From: JACXVD01 sp020446665
GTDB taxonomy: Bacteria > Pseudomonadota > Alphaproteobacteria > Sphingomonadales > Sphingomonadaceae
Reading direction: 5' to 3'
NCBI GenBank assembly: GCA_041396905.1
Contig: JAWKXQ010000007.1
Location: 1-64,000, forward strand
DNA length: 64,000 nucleotides
Shown here: piece after piece, positions 31,363-41,418 of the stretch
Layout of the letters: each line of letters begins with the position of its first letter
Numbering within the stretch: the first letter of the stretch is position 1
The notes under the pieces: model-generated
Told to the model about the DNA's origin: nothing
Databases searched by the model: none
What the model saw: the letters and a program-made list of their open reading frames with translations, nothing else
Position numbers and translations under genes: made by a program

Positions 31363-33386
31363 CTATCCGGCGTCGCCGACAGGGTCATAGCCAGGGAGGC
31401 AATCCACGGAGCCAGCCTTGGCAAGGCAGGCTCCAGATGCTTGTGATACCGTTTCCAGCGGCCTGATGCGCGGCGGTAGATCGGCTCGACCACTTGCGAA
31501 TAGCTGGCCGTGGTAATCAGATCGCGGGAGCGTGCAGTGCTTGTATGGTCCAGCACATTATCGTGCCATTCCAGCCCCAGCCATTCCAGCAATGGCCGCA
31601 CTTGCTCCGACACGTCTTCGACCAGCTCCTCGTATTTCAGCGCATAGATATTTTCAGGAAACAATCCGCGCGAGGCCTGCCAATGCGTGAAGCACAGGTC
31701 GTAGAATTCTGCTGCATCCTCCAGACGCAGGAAATTGGCCATGGCCGGGTTGAGCCGGAAATTGCTCATCAGGCAGCTCAGCACGACATCGCAGGGATGA
31801 CGCAGCGCCAGAATGATGCGGGCGTTCGGGAATAGCCGTCGGATCAGCGGCAGCCGATACAGGAATAACGGCGATTTATCGACCAGTAGCTGCCCCGAGG
31901 CGACGGGCTGGAGTGCGTCAACTTCGGCAAAATAGGCTGCTCGTGCCGCCATGATCGTCGCGCTGTCCATGCATGGCAGTGCAGCGATGCCGCCAAACTG
32001 CTCCTCCACATGGTTCAATGGCGGTTGCTCTTCCATCACAACTGTATCTGGATGGCCCATCAGGATGGTATCCAGCAGCGTGGTGCCTGAACGGGGGAAG
32101 CCAACCAGGAACACCGGATCCGGCCGCGGATCTGAAATCTCCGCTGCTTGCCAGCTATCCAGCCATGACGGTTCGAGCAAGGCGATTTCCTCACTCAGCT
32201 TGCGGCGCAATTCCGAGGCGCGGGCCAGCGGTTCGGTGGGCGTTTCAGCCAGCATCGCGTTGACATGGGTGAATGCCGCATAGGCGTCATCGCTCTGGCC
32301 CAGCCGGTCCAGCAGGGTGGCACGCATATGGGCGGTGCGTACCAGCTCGATATCGTCCGGGATCGCGTCAAGCTTGGCCAGAGCTTCCTCAAAGCGTTTC
32401 TGGCGGCGCAATTCCAGTGCTTCGATGAAGGCCAGCGACGCATCATCCACACCGTGCCCGCGCGCTTCAGCAATCAAGGGCGCAAACAAGTCTTCTCGGT
32501 TGGTGTGCTCAAACTGGATCGCGAGGCCCAGATAGCCGTCAATTTCAAGAGGATCGAGGGCAAGCGCCCGGCGATAGGCGGTTTCGGCTGCCTTGGTGTC
32601 GCGCAGCACACTATATTCCGCGCCCAGTTTGATCTGCAGGTCTGCCGAATCCGGATCGCGCGATACGGCCCGTTGCAAAACCTCCATCGCTTCTTCCTGC
32701 AAGCCTTGCTGCTTGTAATGGAAATAGAGCTGGTTGAGCGCCTGCGTGTCGTCTGGAAAGTCCTGTGCAATGCCTTCAAACATGGCAATGGCATCCGCCT
32801 CGCGTTCGTCAGAGAGCAGGGCGGCGCCCAGATTCAGCCGCGCAGGGGCTGCGCCAGGATCCAGTGCTACGGCGCGTTGCAAGGCCTCGACCGCGCCTGC
32901 AAAATCACCCGCTCCGGACCGCGCATTGCCAAGATTGTTCCAACATTCAAAATCGTTCGGCGCACGGGCGATGATCATTTCATAGGCTGGGATTGCCTCG
33001 TCAAAGCGTTCCAGCTGCTGTGCCAGGAAGGCACGATAGCGGGCGACCCGCAGGGACTGGTCAGCCGCGGCCAGCTCGGCGCTGGCAATATCAAGGGCAG
33101 CCTGCTGCCGCCCGGCCTCATTGAGAGTGGCAATCAGGTTGCAGGCGATAGTGATGTCCTGCGGACGCTTTTCATGTGCCTGTGCGAGATAGTCTACAGC
33201 CGCATCCAGATCGCCCATTCGCGCGCAGACCATGCCGCAAAAGGCCAGGAAAGGGAGTGGATCTGCAGGGCGGTTGGCGAGTGCTTCTGCTGCCTGCTGC
33301 CGCGCTTCGGCCAGCTTGCCTCTCTGTGCGAGCTGCACGCAGCGGTTGAGAATGGTCGCTGGATCCGGGTGGGCTGAGGCAGTCAT
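31363..33386 (-). CDS. TPR-repeat sulfotransferase family protein, probable 3' frameshift
   Basis: N-terminal half: about ten TPR-like helical repeats (for example NNLGNARSGAGDFAGAVEAL). C-terminal half: PAPS-dependent sulfotransferase fold with the 5'-phosphosulfate loop VGFPRSGTTLLD and later RRLFPNARIILALRHPCDV (3'-phosphate-binding Arg/Ser region). Such proteins are common beside TonB receptors in sphingomonads; no substrate is established. As written the frame runs to 31305, but adding one G to the GG at 31391-31392 gives the family-like ending SLGYDPVGDAG and a TAG at 31363, used here. Confidence 0.85.
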
Positions 33387-33437
33387 GCGTTGCTCGCAAG
33401 GTCATCGGGCAGGATCGGCAACGAAATGCTCGTCGCC

Positions 33438-33473
33438 AAAAGAAAACGGAGAGCCCCGGTTGGGGGCTCTCCG
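33438..33473 (-). terminator. Intrinsic terminator of the TonB-receptor gene
   Basis: On the minus strand CGGAGAGCCCC and GGGGCTCTCCG form an 11-bp stem around a short CAACC-type loop, followed by TTTTCTTTT. It lies 22 bases after the receptor stop and separates it from the TPR-sulfotransferase gene. Confidence 0.85.
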
Positions 33474-33494
33474 CTATTCTTTACGCTTCGGCTG

Positions 33495-36400
33495 TTAAAA
33501 GTCGAGCGTGACGCCGGTGAAAATGTAACGCCCAAGAGCGTCCCACGTCGCCGGGTAGGTGTTGCCGTTACACGGGCCGGTCGGGCACAGGTTCGGCGTA
33601 CCGCCACCACCGGAGGTAACCAGCGGCGGTTCCTTATCGAACAGATTGTTCACACCAAGGCGGAACTGGAAGCGGTCCATGACGTCGAAGGTGGCCACCG
33701 CGTCAATGTAATTGACCGAACCGATCCTTGCACCCGGGCCGTTCTGGTTGCCTGCGCTCAGCGCTGCATCCGAAGACAGGGTTTCCGCCGTCACCTTGCC
33801 AATGTGACGCCACTGAAGCGACAGTCCAATACCCGAATCCATGTTCAGGCTTGCGCGCATCTTGTGCCGCCATTTGGGCAGCGGAGCACCGGCATCGGTA
33901 CCACCGCCGACACTGCAGGTCGGGCCATAGAAGCCAGCGCAGTCATAGGTCACGGCGCTGCCATCAGCATTGACCAGGCCATTGCGGACTTCATACTTGT
34001 TCAGGTAAGTGCCGGTGAACGAGACAGCAACCCGACCAAGACCGGTCGAACGGCTATAGTTCATCGTGCCCTCAAACCCGGCCGTCTTCACACTGCCGAT
34101 ATTGTTGGGAAGATCCTGGGTGAAGCCACCCGGGGTCAGCCACAGCGAACCGGCTGCGTCGCGATTGACGAGAGCGCAGGAGTCCGGAACGAAGGTCGCC
34201 GAAGCATTGTCAACGCAGTTCTGGAGGATCGCATCAGGACCGAACGAGCGGATCGCGTTGTCGATCTTGATATTGTAGTAATCCAGCGTTGCGGTGAAGC
34301 CAGGCAGGAAGTTCGGATCAAGCACAAAACCTGCGGTCCAGGTCGATGCCTTTTCCGGCTGCAGGTTCGGATTGCCGCCGAGCAGGCCGTTATACTGGCC
34401 AGCCGGGTTCGGCGTGACACCCTGACCGACAGACAGACCCTGAGCGAGACAGCCATAGTCGGTTGCCGAGATCGTGAAGCCCGAGCACGGATCGTTCGAA
34501 CCTGAAAGGCCGACCGCCTGCGTCTGGAACAGTTCCGAGATGTTCGGGGCACGAACAGCGCGGTTGTACATGACGCGGAAACGGATGTCCTCAACCGGAG
34601 CCAGTTCGGCACCGATCTTGTAGGTGTTGGTCCCGAAGCTGCCACCTGCACTGGTGTCGTAATCCGAACGGCGATAGCCGGCATTGATAGCAAACAGGTC
34701 GACAAAACCATCCTGCACGACCGGGATCGAGGCTTCTGCGAAGAATTCGAGAACCTTGATGCTGCCCGACAGAGGCAGCGTCGCACCGCCCTGGCCGGTA
34801 AGGTCACCGGTGGCAAATGCCTGGTCAACCCGCAGTTCGAGCTGCGACTTGCGCCATTCAGTGCCGACGTTGACGATCACACCATCGCTGGCCCACGGGA
34901 ACGTCAGACCATACTGGCCAAGGTCACCCGTGAAGGAGAGGTTGGCCACCTGTTCGATGGTTTCACCGCTCTGGAAGCCGGTTGCGTTGAGATAGGCAAG
35001 TGCATCCTGGCTGGCACCACCTTCACCTGCGAACACGTCATAGGGGACGCAGTTCGGATCGGCGCCAGTGATGACCGAACGACAGACGATCTGGCCATTG
35101 GTTGCGCTGCCGGGACGGTTATCAACCACGGCATCGAGTGCATTGTTCAGGCGGGCAACCGAGAATTCGTTCTCATAGACCTGCGAGAAGTCAACACGGC
35201 CATACTGATAGTAGGCGTTGTAGGACCATGCCGGATCAATGTCACCGTCTGCCCCGATCACACCGCGATAGGTGGTGTGGCCGAGCTGGGCACGACGCGG
35301 ACCGCCTTCGATGTTACGACGCAGCAGCAGGAAATAACCCTGGTTGTAAGTACCGCCCTGGCCATCGGCGAAGGCAATCGGGGCAGCGCCCGGATTGGGG
35401 TTATAGGCTGCACCAACTGCAAGCGGGAAGGTGCCGAGGAAACCGTTGATCAGGTTTTCCGGGCTACAGACAACGGCGAGCTGGTCTGCACCGAGCAGCG
35501 GGTTGTCACAGTTGACAGTCAGCGTGTTACCGAAGTCACCCGACGGTGCGATCTGTGCGGTCGTCTGGTCGTCCATGAACATGAATTCCATGTACGGACG
35601 GAAAGACGAACTCACTTCATAATTGACGAAAGCACCGGCAGTGAAGCGTTCGTCATTACGCTGGTAGAAGTTGAACGGAGCGAAGTTGAAAACGCCCAGG
35701 CCGTTCACGAAACCGCGGTTCGGGGCAAAGGTGTAGAAGGTCGACGTACCGGTCGTGACCGAGCTGTCGAACACCAGTGCATTGCCGTTCGGCGTGGTTG
35801 CGGAACCACCGCAGCGGTTTGCACCACTGCCGACATTCTGGATAACGCAGGCGCTGTAGTCGCGCTGAGCCTGAGTAACCGGCCTGATCTTGCGATACCC
35901 GCCATACATCATGAAGTGGCCGCGATCATCGTTGAATTTCGATCCGAATGCGATCGTGGTGTCGAAGCTTCCGCCATCGGTGCTGCTGCCAGTCGGATAG
36001 GGGAAACCGCGCGCATCAAGCAGCGGCCGGATAAAGCTGTTATTGTTGTTGTGCTGGTAGATGCCGTAATTGGCGTCCACCTTGAAGCCTTCGAAGTCGT
36101 CATCCATGATGAAGTTGACGACGCCGGACACAGCGTCAGCACCGTAAACCGACGAAGCGCCGCCGGTCAGCACTTCCACCCGCTTGAGCAAAGCGGCGGG
36201 GATAATGTTGATGTCTGCGGCAGAACCACTGCCGGGCTGCGGGTCACCGGGGACGATGCGGCGGCCGTTGATCAGCGCCAGCGTGCGACTGGTGCCGAGC
36301 CCGCGAAGGTCAACCGTTGCCGTACCGCTAGCGCCATTGGCGAGCGAAGAGGCCTGGCTGGCGGCGACAGACGGCAGCGAGTTGAGGATGTCTTCAACCC

Positions 36401-36617
36401 GGGTCGTGCCTTCCAGCTTGATGTCTTCGCTGCCGACCACGGTAACCGGCGAAGGTGATTGAAGATCAGGCCGCGCAATGCGCGAACCGGTCACGATAAT
36501 CGGTGCGTTATCTGCTTCTGCACCATCGGCGGCTTGCGCCAGCGCAGGGGTTGCGACCAAGGCAAGCCCCAGCGCGGCAGGCGCAGCGCTCACTTTGAGT
36601 AAAACTTTGTTTCTCAT
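33495..36617 (-). CDS. TonB-dependent outer-membrane receptor
   Basis: 1040 residues with a signal peptide (cleavage near ALAQA, residue 28). A TonB-box-like region APIIVTGSRI precedes the plug domain (SPSPVTVVGSEDI, LALINGRRIVPGD, VEVLTGGASSVYGADAVSGVVNFI), then a 22-strand barrel ends FRLGVNNLFDKEPPLV and a terminal aromatic LDF. The large size and the plug type resemble the sphingomonad receptors for organic substrates such as peptides, sugars or oligosaccharides rather than siderophores. No sensor/regulator gene is adjacent. A terminator follows. Confidence 0.93.
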   Translation of the reverse strand: MRNKVLLKVSAAPAALGLALVATPALAQAADGAEADNAPIIVTGSRIARPDLQSPSPVTVVGSEDIKLEGTTRVEDILNSLPSVAASQASSLANGASGTATVDLRGLGTSRTLALINGRRIVPGDPQPGSGSAADINIIPAALLKRVEVLTGGASSVYGADAVSGVVNFIMDDDFEGFKVDANYGIYQHNNNNSFIRPLLDARGFPYPTGSSTDGGSFDTTIAFGSKFNDDRGHFMMYGGYRKIRPVTQAQRDYSACVIQNVGSGANRCGGSATTPNGNALVFDSSVTTGTSTFYTFAPNRGFVNGLGVFNFAPFNFYQRNDERFTAGAFVNYEVSSSFRPYMEFMFMDDQTTAQIAPSGDFGNTLTVNCDNPLLGADQLAVVCSPENLINGFLGTFPLAVGAAYNPNPGAAPIAFADGQGGTYNQGYFLLLRRNIEGGPRRAQLGHTTYRGVIGADGDIDPAWSYNAYYQYGRVDFSQVYENEFSVARLNNALDAVVDNRPGSATNGQIVCRSVITGADPNCVPYDVFAGEGGASQDALAYLNATGFQSGETIEQVANLSFTGDLGQYGLTFPWASDGVIVNVGTEWRKSQLELRVDQAFATGDLTGQGGATLPLSGSIKVLEFFAEASIPVVQDGFVDLFAINAGYRRSDYDTSAGGSFGTNTYKIGAELAPVEDIRFRVMYNRAVRAPNISELFQTQAVGLSGSNDPCSGFTISATDYGCLAQGLSVGQGVTPNPAGQYNGLLGGNPNLQPEKASTWTAGFVLDPNFLPGFTATLDYYNIKIDNAIRSFGPDAILQNCVDNASATFVPDSCALVNRDAAGSLWLTPGGFTQDLPNNIGSVKTAGFEGTMNYSRSTGLGRVAVSFTGTYLNKYEVRNGLVNADGSAVTYDCAGFYGPTCSVGGGTDAGAPLPKWRHKMRASLNMDSGIGLSLQWRHIGKVTAETLSSDAALSAGNQNGPGARIGSVNYIDAVATFDVMDRFQFRLGVNNLFDKEPPLVTSGGGGTPNLCPTGPCNGNTYPATWDALGRYIFTGVTLDF

Positions 36618-37005
36618 GTTCTTTCCCTAAATTAAGGCCCTCCCCTGAAAGGCCAATTCCCATGAATTCCCAAAGGTAATGGCCCTCCACGGCCATCACA
36701 TCCGGAATGTTCCAGTTGCAACCAACTGCCCTTGGTTGCAATTGCCTGCCTTGCCTGACAACCATTTATAGCTTCGAGTGTGACAAGTTGGATACAAAGT
36801 CCCTGCCGGTCACGCAATCCACGTCACGAAAATTCGCGAGAAAATCTCATCCACTCCGGCGCAAAAGCCTGCCGTTACGGCATGGGCGGTTTGCCGGCTC
36901 TGCGTAGCAGAACTGTGCCAGCGAAAGCGAAATCTTCGGTTGATCTGTGCCCTGCAGGCTGCACAAATGCGCGCAAGCGAAGTACAAATAGGGAAGAGGT
37001 TCATC
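36618..37005. promoter_or_regulatory. Divergent promoter region with a palindrome
   Basis: 388 bases between the TonB receptor and the crotonase gene, which diverge. At 36716-36725 and 36732-36741 the arms TTGCAACCAA and TTGGTTGCAA form a perfect 10-bp inverted repeat with a 6-base spacer, about 100 bases ahead of the receptor start, a good operator candidate. A GGGAAGAGG ribosome-binding site precedes the crotonase ATG. No gene is supported in the rest. Confidence 0.5.
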
Positions 37006-37767
37006 ATGGCAGATGCTGTGCTGGTGCAAGAGGATAACGGCGTCCTCATTATCACGATCAATCGGCCGGAGGCCAAGAATGCGGTCAACCGCGATGTGGC
37101 GGAGGGCATTGCTGCGGCGCTGGACCGGCTCGATGGCGAGGATGCGCTGCGCGTCGGGATTTTGACCGGTGCGGGTGGCACCTTCTGTTCGGGCATGGAT
37201 CTGAAAGGGTTCCTGCGTGGTGAAAGCCCGATGGTGAAGGGGCGCGGCTTTGGCGGGCTGGTGGAAGCGCCGCCGAAAAAGCCGCTTATCGCAGCCGTTG
37301 ATGGCTATGCGCTGGCGGGCGGGCTGGAACTGATGATCGCCTGCGATCTGGTGGTGGCCAACAGCGCCGCGAAATTCGGGATTCCGGAGGTAAAGCGGGG
37401 CCTGGCCGCGGCGGCGGGCGGGCTGATGGCGCTGCCTGATCTGGTGCCGCACAAGGTGGCGATGGAACTGGCGCTGACCGGTGAATTTATCGACGCGGCC
37501 CGCGCCCATGCAATCGGGCTGGTCAATCGCATCAGCGATGGTCCGGCTCTGGATGGCGCGCTGGAACTGGCGCGCACGATCAGCGCCAATGGTCCGCTGG
37601 CAGTGCGTGTGTCCAAACAGGTGATGGACGAATCGCGCAGCTGGCCGCGGGAAGAGCGCTGGAAGCGTCAGGGCGCGCTGGTGCAGTTGGTCTTTGTCAG
37701 CGAAGATGCGCAGGAGGGGCCGCGCGCCTTTGCAGAAAAGCGCGCGCCCAACTGGAAGGGAAAATAA
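37006..37767 (+). CDS. Enoyl-CoA hydratase/crotonase family
   Basis: 253 residues from ATG 37006 (GGGAAGAGG 12 bases upstream). The crotonase oxyanion-hole motifs are present: GTFCSGMDLKGF and GYALAGGLELMIACDLV; IPEVKRGLAAAAGGLM is the region with the second family block. One of the two usual catalytic Glu positions is occupied. It hydrates trans-2-enoyl-CoA or a related substrate. It is two bases ahead of the CaiB-type gene, forming an acyl-CoA catabolic operon with the dehydrogenase. Confidence 0.9.
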   Translation: MADAVLVQEDNGVLIITINRPEAKNAVNRDVAEGIAAALDRLDGEDALRVGILTGAGGTFCSGMDLKGFLRGESPMVKGRGFGGLVEAPPKKPLIAAVDGYALAGGLELMIACDLVVANSAAKFGIPEVKRGLAAAAGGLMALPDLVPHKVAMELALTGEFIDAARAHAIGLVNRISDGPALDGALELARTISANGPLAVRVSKQVMDESRSWPREERWKRQGALVQLVFVSEDAQEGPRAFAEKRAPNWKGK

Positions 37768-37769
37768 GC

Positions 37770-38915
37770 ATGGCAGGCCCCCTTTCGGGATTGCGGATCA
37801 TTGAATTTGCCGGGATCGGGCCGGGTCCCTTTGCCGGGATGATGCTGGCCGACCATGGCGCGGAAGTGATCCGGATCGAACGCCCCGGCCCGGCGGGCGG
37901 GGTGGGCAGCATGAGGGGCAAGGATGTCCTCGCCCGTTCGCGCCGGTCCATCGGGCTGAACCTCAAATCGCCTGAAGCGCTGGCCGTAGCGCGCAAGCTG
38001 TGCGCCAATGCCGATGGCGTGATCGAAGGCCTTCGCCCCGGCGTGATGGAGCGGCTGGGGCTGGGGCCGGACGAGCTGCTCGCGGACAATCCAAAGCTTG
38101 TCTATGGCCGCATGACCGGCTGGGGCCAGACCGGCCCCTATGCCCATGCCGCCGGGCATGACATCAACTATATCGCCCTGTCCGGCGCGCTATGGCATTT
38201 TGGCCGCGAGGGGGAAAAGCCGACCCCGCCGATCAATATGGTGGGCGATTTTGGCGGCGGCGCGATGATGCTCGCCTTTGGCATGGTCAGCGCCATGCTC
38301 AATGTCCAGCGCGGGGGTGAGGGGCAGGTGATCGATTGCGCCATGACCGATGGCTCTGCGCTGCTGATGGGCATGCTGTGGGGCATGAAGAATGCCGGCA
38401 TGTTTCAGGAAAGGCGCGGCGGCAATCTGCTCGATACAGCGGCGTATTTCTATGACACCTATGAGTGCTCCTGCGGCGGCTATATCTCGATTGGCTCGAT
38501 CGAGCCGCAATTCTATGCTGAATTGCTGCATCGCGTCGGGCTGCAGGATGATCCCGACTTTGCCGTGCAGATGGACCCGCGCAAATGGCCTGATCTGAAA
38601 GAGCGGCTGACCGCTCTGTTCCTGACCAGATCGCGGGATGAATGGTGCGAGGTCATGGAAATGACCGATGTCTGCTTCGCGCCTGTTCTGCCGATGAGCG
38701 AGGCCGCGCAGCATCCGCATAATGTGGCGCGCGGCACCTTTATCGAGGTGGGCGGGGATACTCAGCCTGCCCCGGCGCCGCGCTACAGCAAGACTGTAAC
38801 CGACCAGCCCCGGCCCGAAGTGGGACCGGGCAAGGATACCGATGCCATCCTCGCCGAACTGGGCCTGGATGAAACAGAGCTGGCCGCACTGAACGCAGCC
38901 GGCGCGCTTGGCTAA
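37770..38915 (+). CDS. CaiB/BaiF family CoA-transferase or alpha-methylacyl-CoA racemase
   Basis: 381 residues of the family III CoA-transferase fold. LRIIEFAGIGPGPFAGMMLADHGAEVIRIER is the strongly conserved start, and the catalytic Asp lies in AGHDINYIALSG, with GGGAMMLAFGMVSA following. The EFAGIGPGPF wording and length are typical of alpha-methylacyl-CoA racemases, which prepare branched (steroid-side-chain or pristanic-type) acyl-CoAs for oxidation, but CoA-transferase is equally possible. Operon with crotonase and acyl-CoA dehydrogenase. Confidence 0.9.
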   Translation: MAGPLSGLRIIEFAGIGPGPFAGMMLADHGAEVIRIERPGPAGGVGSMRGKDVLARSRRSIGLNLKSPEALAVARKLCANADGVIEGLRPGVMERLGLGPDELLADNPKLVYGRMTGWGQTGPYAHAAGHDINYIALSGALWHFGREGEKPTPPINMVGDFGGGAMMLAFGMVSAMLNVQRGGEGQVIDCAMTDGSALLMGMLWGMKNAGMFQERRGGNLLDTAAYFYDTYECSCGGYISIGSIEPQFYAELLHRVGLQDDPDFAVQMDPRKWPDLKERLTALFLTRSRDEWCEVMEMTDVCFAPVLPMSEAAQHPHNVARGTFIEVGGDTQPAPAPRYSKTVTDQPRPEVGPGKDTDAILAELGLDETELAALNAAGALG

Positions 38916-38940
38916 GCCTTAATCCGAGAGGAAAAATCCC

Positions 38941-40092
38941 ATGACCATGATGCTCAACACCGCCCACCGCACTGTTTATGACGAAGACCACGAGATGTTC
39001 CGCGGCACTGTGCGCAAGGTCTTCGCGCAGCATATCGAACCCTATCTGGAAGAGCATGATCGCAACAAGATCGTGCCGCGCGAAGTGTGGAAGGCCGCGG
39101 GCGAGGCCGGTCTTCTCTGCCCCACGGTGAAAGAGCAAAATGGCGGGCTGGGCCTCGATTTCCGCTATAATGCCGTGGTCGCGGAAGAGCTGGCCTATCT
39201 CGGCAGCGGTGCAGGCTTCACGCTGCAAAGCGATATTACCGCCAATTATTTCGAACGGCTGGGAACGGAAGAGCAGCGCCAGAAATATCTCCCCGGCATG
39301 GTCAGCGGCGACATCATCACCGCCATCGCCATGACGGAGCCGGGCACGGGCAGCGATCTGCAATCCATCCAGAGCACCGCCAAGAAGGATGGCGGCGATT
39401 TCATCATCAACGGGTCCAAGACCTACATCACCAATGGCCAGAATTGCGATGTGGTGATCGTGGTGGCGAAAACCGATCCCGAAGGCGGCGCGAAAGGCAC
39501 GTCGCTGATCCTTGTCGATGCGGGCACACCCGGTTTTGAGAAGGGGCGCAATCTCGACAAGGTGGGGCAGGATTCTGCCGATACGTCGGAACTCTTCTTC
39601 AACGATGTGCGCGTGCCGCAATCCAATCTGCTCGGCGTGGAAGGGCGCGGCTTTGTGCATCTGATGGAGGAATTGCCGCAGGAACGGCTGTCCATCGCGG
39701 TTTCCGTGCAGGCCTCGGCCCAGCGCGCCTTTGACGAAGCGGTGGCCTTTACCAAGGATCGCAAGGCCTTTGGCCGCACCGTGTTCGATTTCCAGAACAC
39801 CCGCTTCCAGCTGGCCGATATGCAGACCGAATTGCAGGTCGGCTGGGCGCATCTCGACTGGGCGCTGCGCAAGCATATTGCCGGCGAACTGACCGTGCCA
39901 GAGGCCGCTGCTGCCAAATTGTGGCATTCGGAAATGCAGAACCGGCTGGCCGATATGGCGCTGCAGATGCATGGCGGCGCGGGCTATATGAACGAATATC
40001 ACATCGCCAAACTATGGCGCGGCGCCCGCGTGACCCGCATCTTTGGCGGCACCAGCGAGATCATGAAAGAAGTGATCAGCCGCGCGATTTGA
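38941..40092 (+). CDS. Acyl-CoA dehydrogenase
   Basis: FAD enzyme of 383 residues catalysing the first step of beta-oxidation. FAD-binding blocks TAIAMTEPGTGSDLQSIQ and FIINGSKTYITNGQNCD are seen. The active-site Glu is in AGYMNEYHIAKLWRGARVTRIFGGTSEIM near the C-terminus, typical of medium/long-chain and branched-chain forms. It follows the CoA-transferase gene after 25 bases. Confidence 0.93.
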   Translation: MTMMLNTAHRTVYDEDHEMFRGTVRKVFAQHIEPYLEEHDRNKIVPREVWKAAGEAGLLCPTVKEQNGGLGLDFRYNAVVAEELAYLGSGAGFTLQSDITANYFERLGTEEQRQKYLPGMVSGDIITAIAMTEPGTGSDLQSIQSTAKKDGGDFIINGSKTYITNGQNCDVVIVVAKTDPEGGAKGTSLILVDAGTPGFEKGRNLDKVGQDSADTSELFFNDVRVPQSNLLGVEGRGFVHLMEELPQERLSIAVSVQASAQRAFDEAVAFTKDRKAFGRTVFDFQNTRFQLADMQTELQVGWAHLDWALRKHIAGELTVPEAAAAKLWHSEMQNRLADMALQMHGGAGYMNEYHIAKLWRGARVTRIFGGTSEIMKEVISRAI

Positions 40093-40135
40093 TGGGGTTT
40101 CGGGGGGCTGCTTACCGCATCCCCTAATCCCAGCC

Positions 40136-40221
40136 CGTCATGCCGGACTTGATCCGGGATCCCGCTTTTCTTCAGCGGCATTCGCAAGGAAGCGGGACCC
40201 CGGGTCAAGCCCGGGGTGACG
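40136..40221. repeat. REP-like palindrome (CGTCATGCCGG type)
   Basis: Inverted arms CGTCATGCCGGACTTGATCC... and ...GGGTCAAGCCCGGGGTGACG (about 30 bases each, imperfect) bracket a short loop, in the 156-base gap between the acyl-CoA dehydrogenase and the convergent hydrolase. This is the type of dispersed palindrome common between genes in alphaproteobacteria. Confidence 0.75.
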
Positions 40222-40248
40222 TGAAGTGGGGCAATTGCACCGGCGGAG

Positions 40249-41418
40249 CTACCTCCCCGCCCGCTCCTCCAGCCATTTCGCCACTGCCTGCACATGGCCC
40301 ACGGTCACGGCGCTGGTGAAGATGTCGAAGGCGTGTTGGCCACCCGATAGCTCGGTCAGTTTCACATCCGCTCCGGCTTCGCGCCAGCGGCGCGCCATGG
40401 CTTGCGCTTCCTCGTTGGGGATCAGCGTGTCGTGGCGGCCATGGATCAGCCACACGGGTGGGCTGTCGCCGCGCACGCGGGCGATGGGGCAGGCGGCATC
40501 CCACAGGGCGGGCGCGCTGTCGGGCGGGCCGGGCAGCACTTTTTGCGTTTCCCATTCGATCATGCGCTGATGGTTGCCATGCCACAGCCCCTCGCGGTCG
40601 AGGAAATCATAGCGACCATAGAGATGCACGCCGCCCGCCAGCGAACAATCGGCTTGCTCAAAGCCGGGCTTGAACGCCGGGTCATCATGGCAGAGCAAAG
40701 CGAGCGAGGACAAATGCCCGCCTGCTGAGCCGCCGGTGATGAAAATCCGCGCCGGATCACCGCCATGCTGCGCGATATTCTCCTTCGTCCAATGCACCGC
40801 GCGCAATGTGTCTTCGATCATCGCAGGCCAGCGGTTCTTCGGGCCCAGGCGATAATCAATATCCACGCAGACCCAGCCACGCCGTGCCATTTCGCGCAGC
40901 AAGGGCAAGGCTTGTTCGTTCTTCTTGCCGACAATCCATCCGCCGCCATGCACATGCAGCAGCACCGGCGCGGGGGCTTTCGGCATATTGGCGGGCAGGA
41001 TCAGATCGAGCCGGTTGGCGCCCCCATGCGGGCCATAGGAAATATCCGCGATCTTGCGCGTGCCCGCTTTCGATCCAAAGCCAGCCTGCAAACCGGCGAG
41101 CAGCGGCAGGCGCGGGGTCAGACCGGCCTCCGCCATGATCGCCTTGCCATCCGCACGGTTGCGCCAATGGGCGAGCGCAAAAGCGCAGGCAGCCAGCACC
41201 GCCATGATCGGCCCGGCGGACAGCGTTATGCCCGCCCGCCATTGCCAGGCGGCCAGCGCGGCGCTCACCAGCGCCAGCGGGAAGGCTTGCGACTGTGCGA
41301 GAAAGCTGGGGATCCACCATGCGATAATGGCGGTGCCCGGCGGGCCATGCGGGCGCATGCGGACAATGCCGGTCAACGCCATCAGCAGCAGCCATGCGGA
41401 AAATGCGGCGGCGATCAT
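40249..41418 (-). CDS. Alpha/beta hydrolase (HSL/carboxylesterase type) with N-terminal membrane region
   Basis: 389 residues. The first ~85 residues hold about three hydrophobic segments, so the enzyme is membrane-anchored. The catalytic part has the oxyanion HGGGW motif, the nucleophile elbow GGSAGG, GRHDTLIP with the Asp, and GGQHAFD with the His, as in the hormone-sensitive-lipase family of esterases. It overlaps the AMP-ligase stop (ATGA) and so is translated with it. Confidence 0.88.
   Translation of the reverse strand: MIAAAFSAWLLLMALTGIVRMRPHGPPGTAIIAWWIPSFLAQSQAFPLALVSAALAAWQWRAGITLSAGPIMAVLAACAFALAHWRNRADGKAIMAEAGLTPRLPLLAGLQAGFGSKAGTRKIADISYGPHGGANRLDLILPANMPKAPAPVLLHVHGGGWIVGKKNEQALPLLREMARRGWVCVDIDYRLGPKNRWPAMIEDTLRAVHWTKENIAQHGGDPARIFITGGSAGGHLSSLALLCHDDPAFKPGFEQADCSLAGGVHLYGRYDFLDREGLWHGNHQRMIEWETQKVLPGPPDSAPALWDAACPIARVRGDSPPVWLIHGRHDTLIPNEEAQAMARRWREAGADVKLTELSGGQHAFDIFTSAVTVGHVQAVAKWLEERAGR

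Noticed and set aside
35277..36458. 393-residue frame on the + strand
   Set aside because: Antisense of the TonB receptor plug and barrel.
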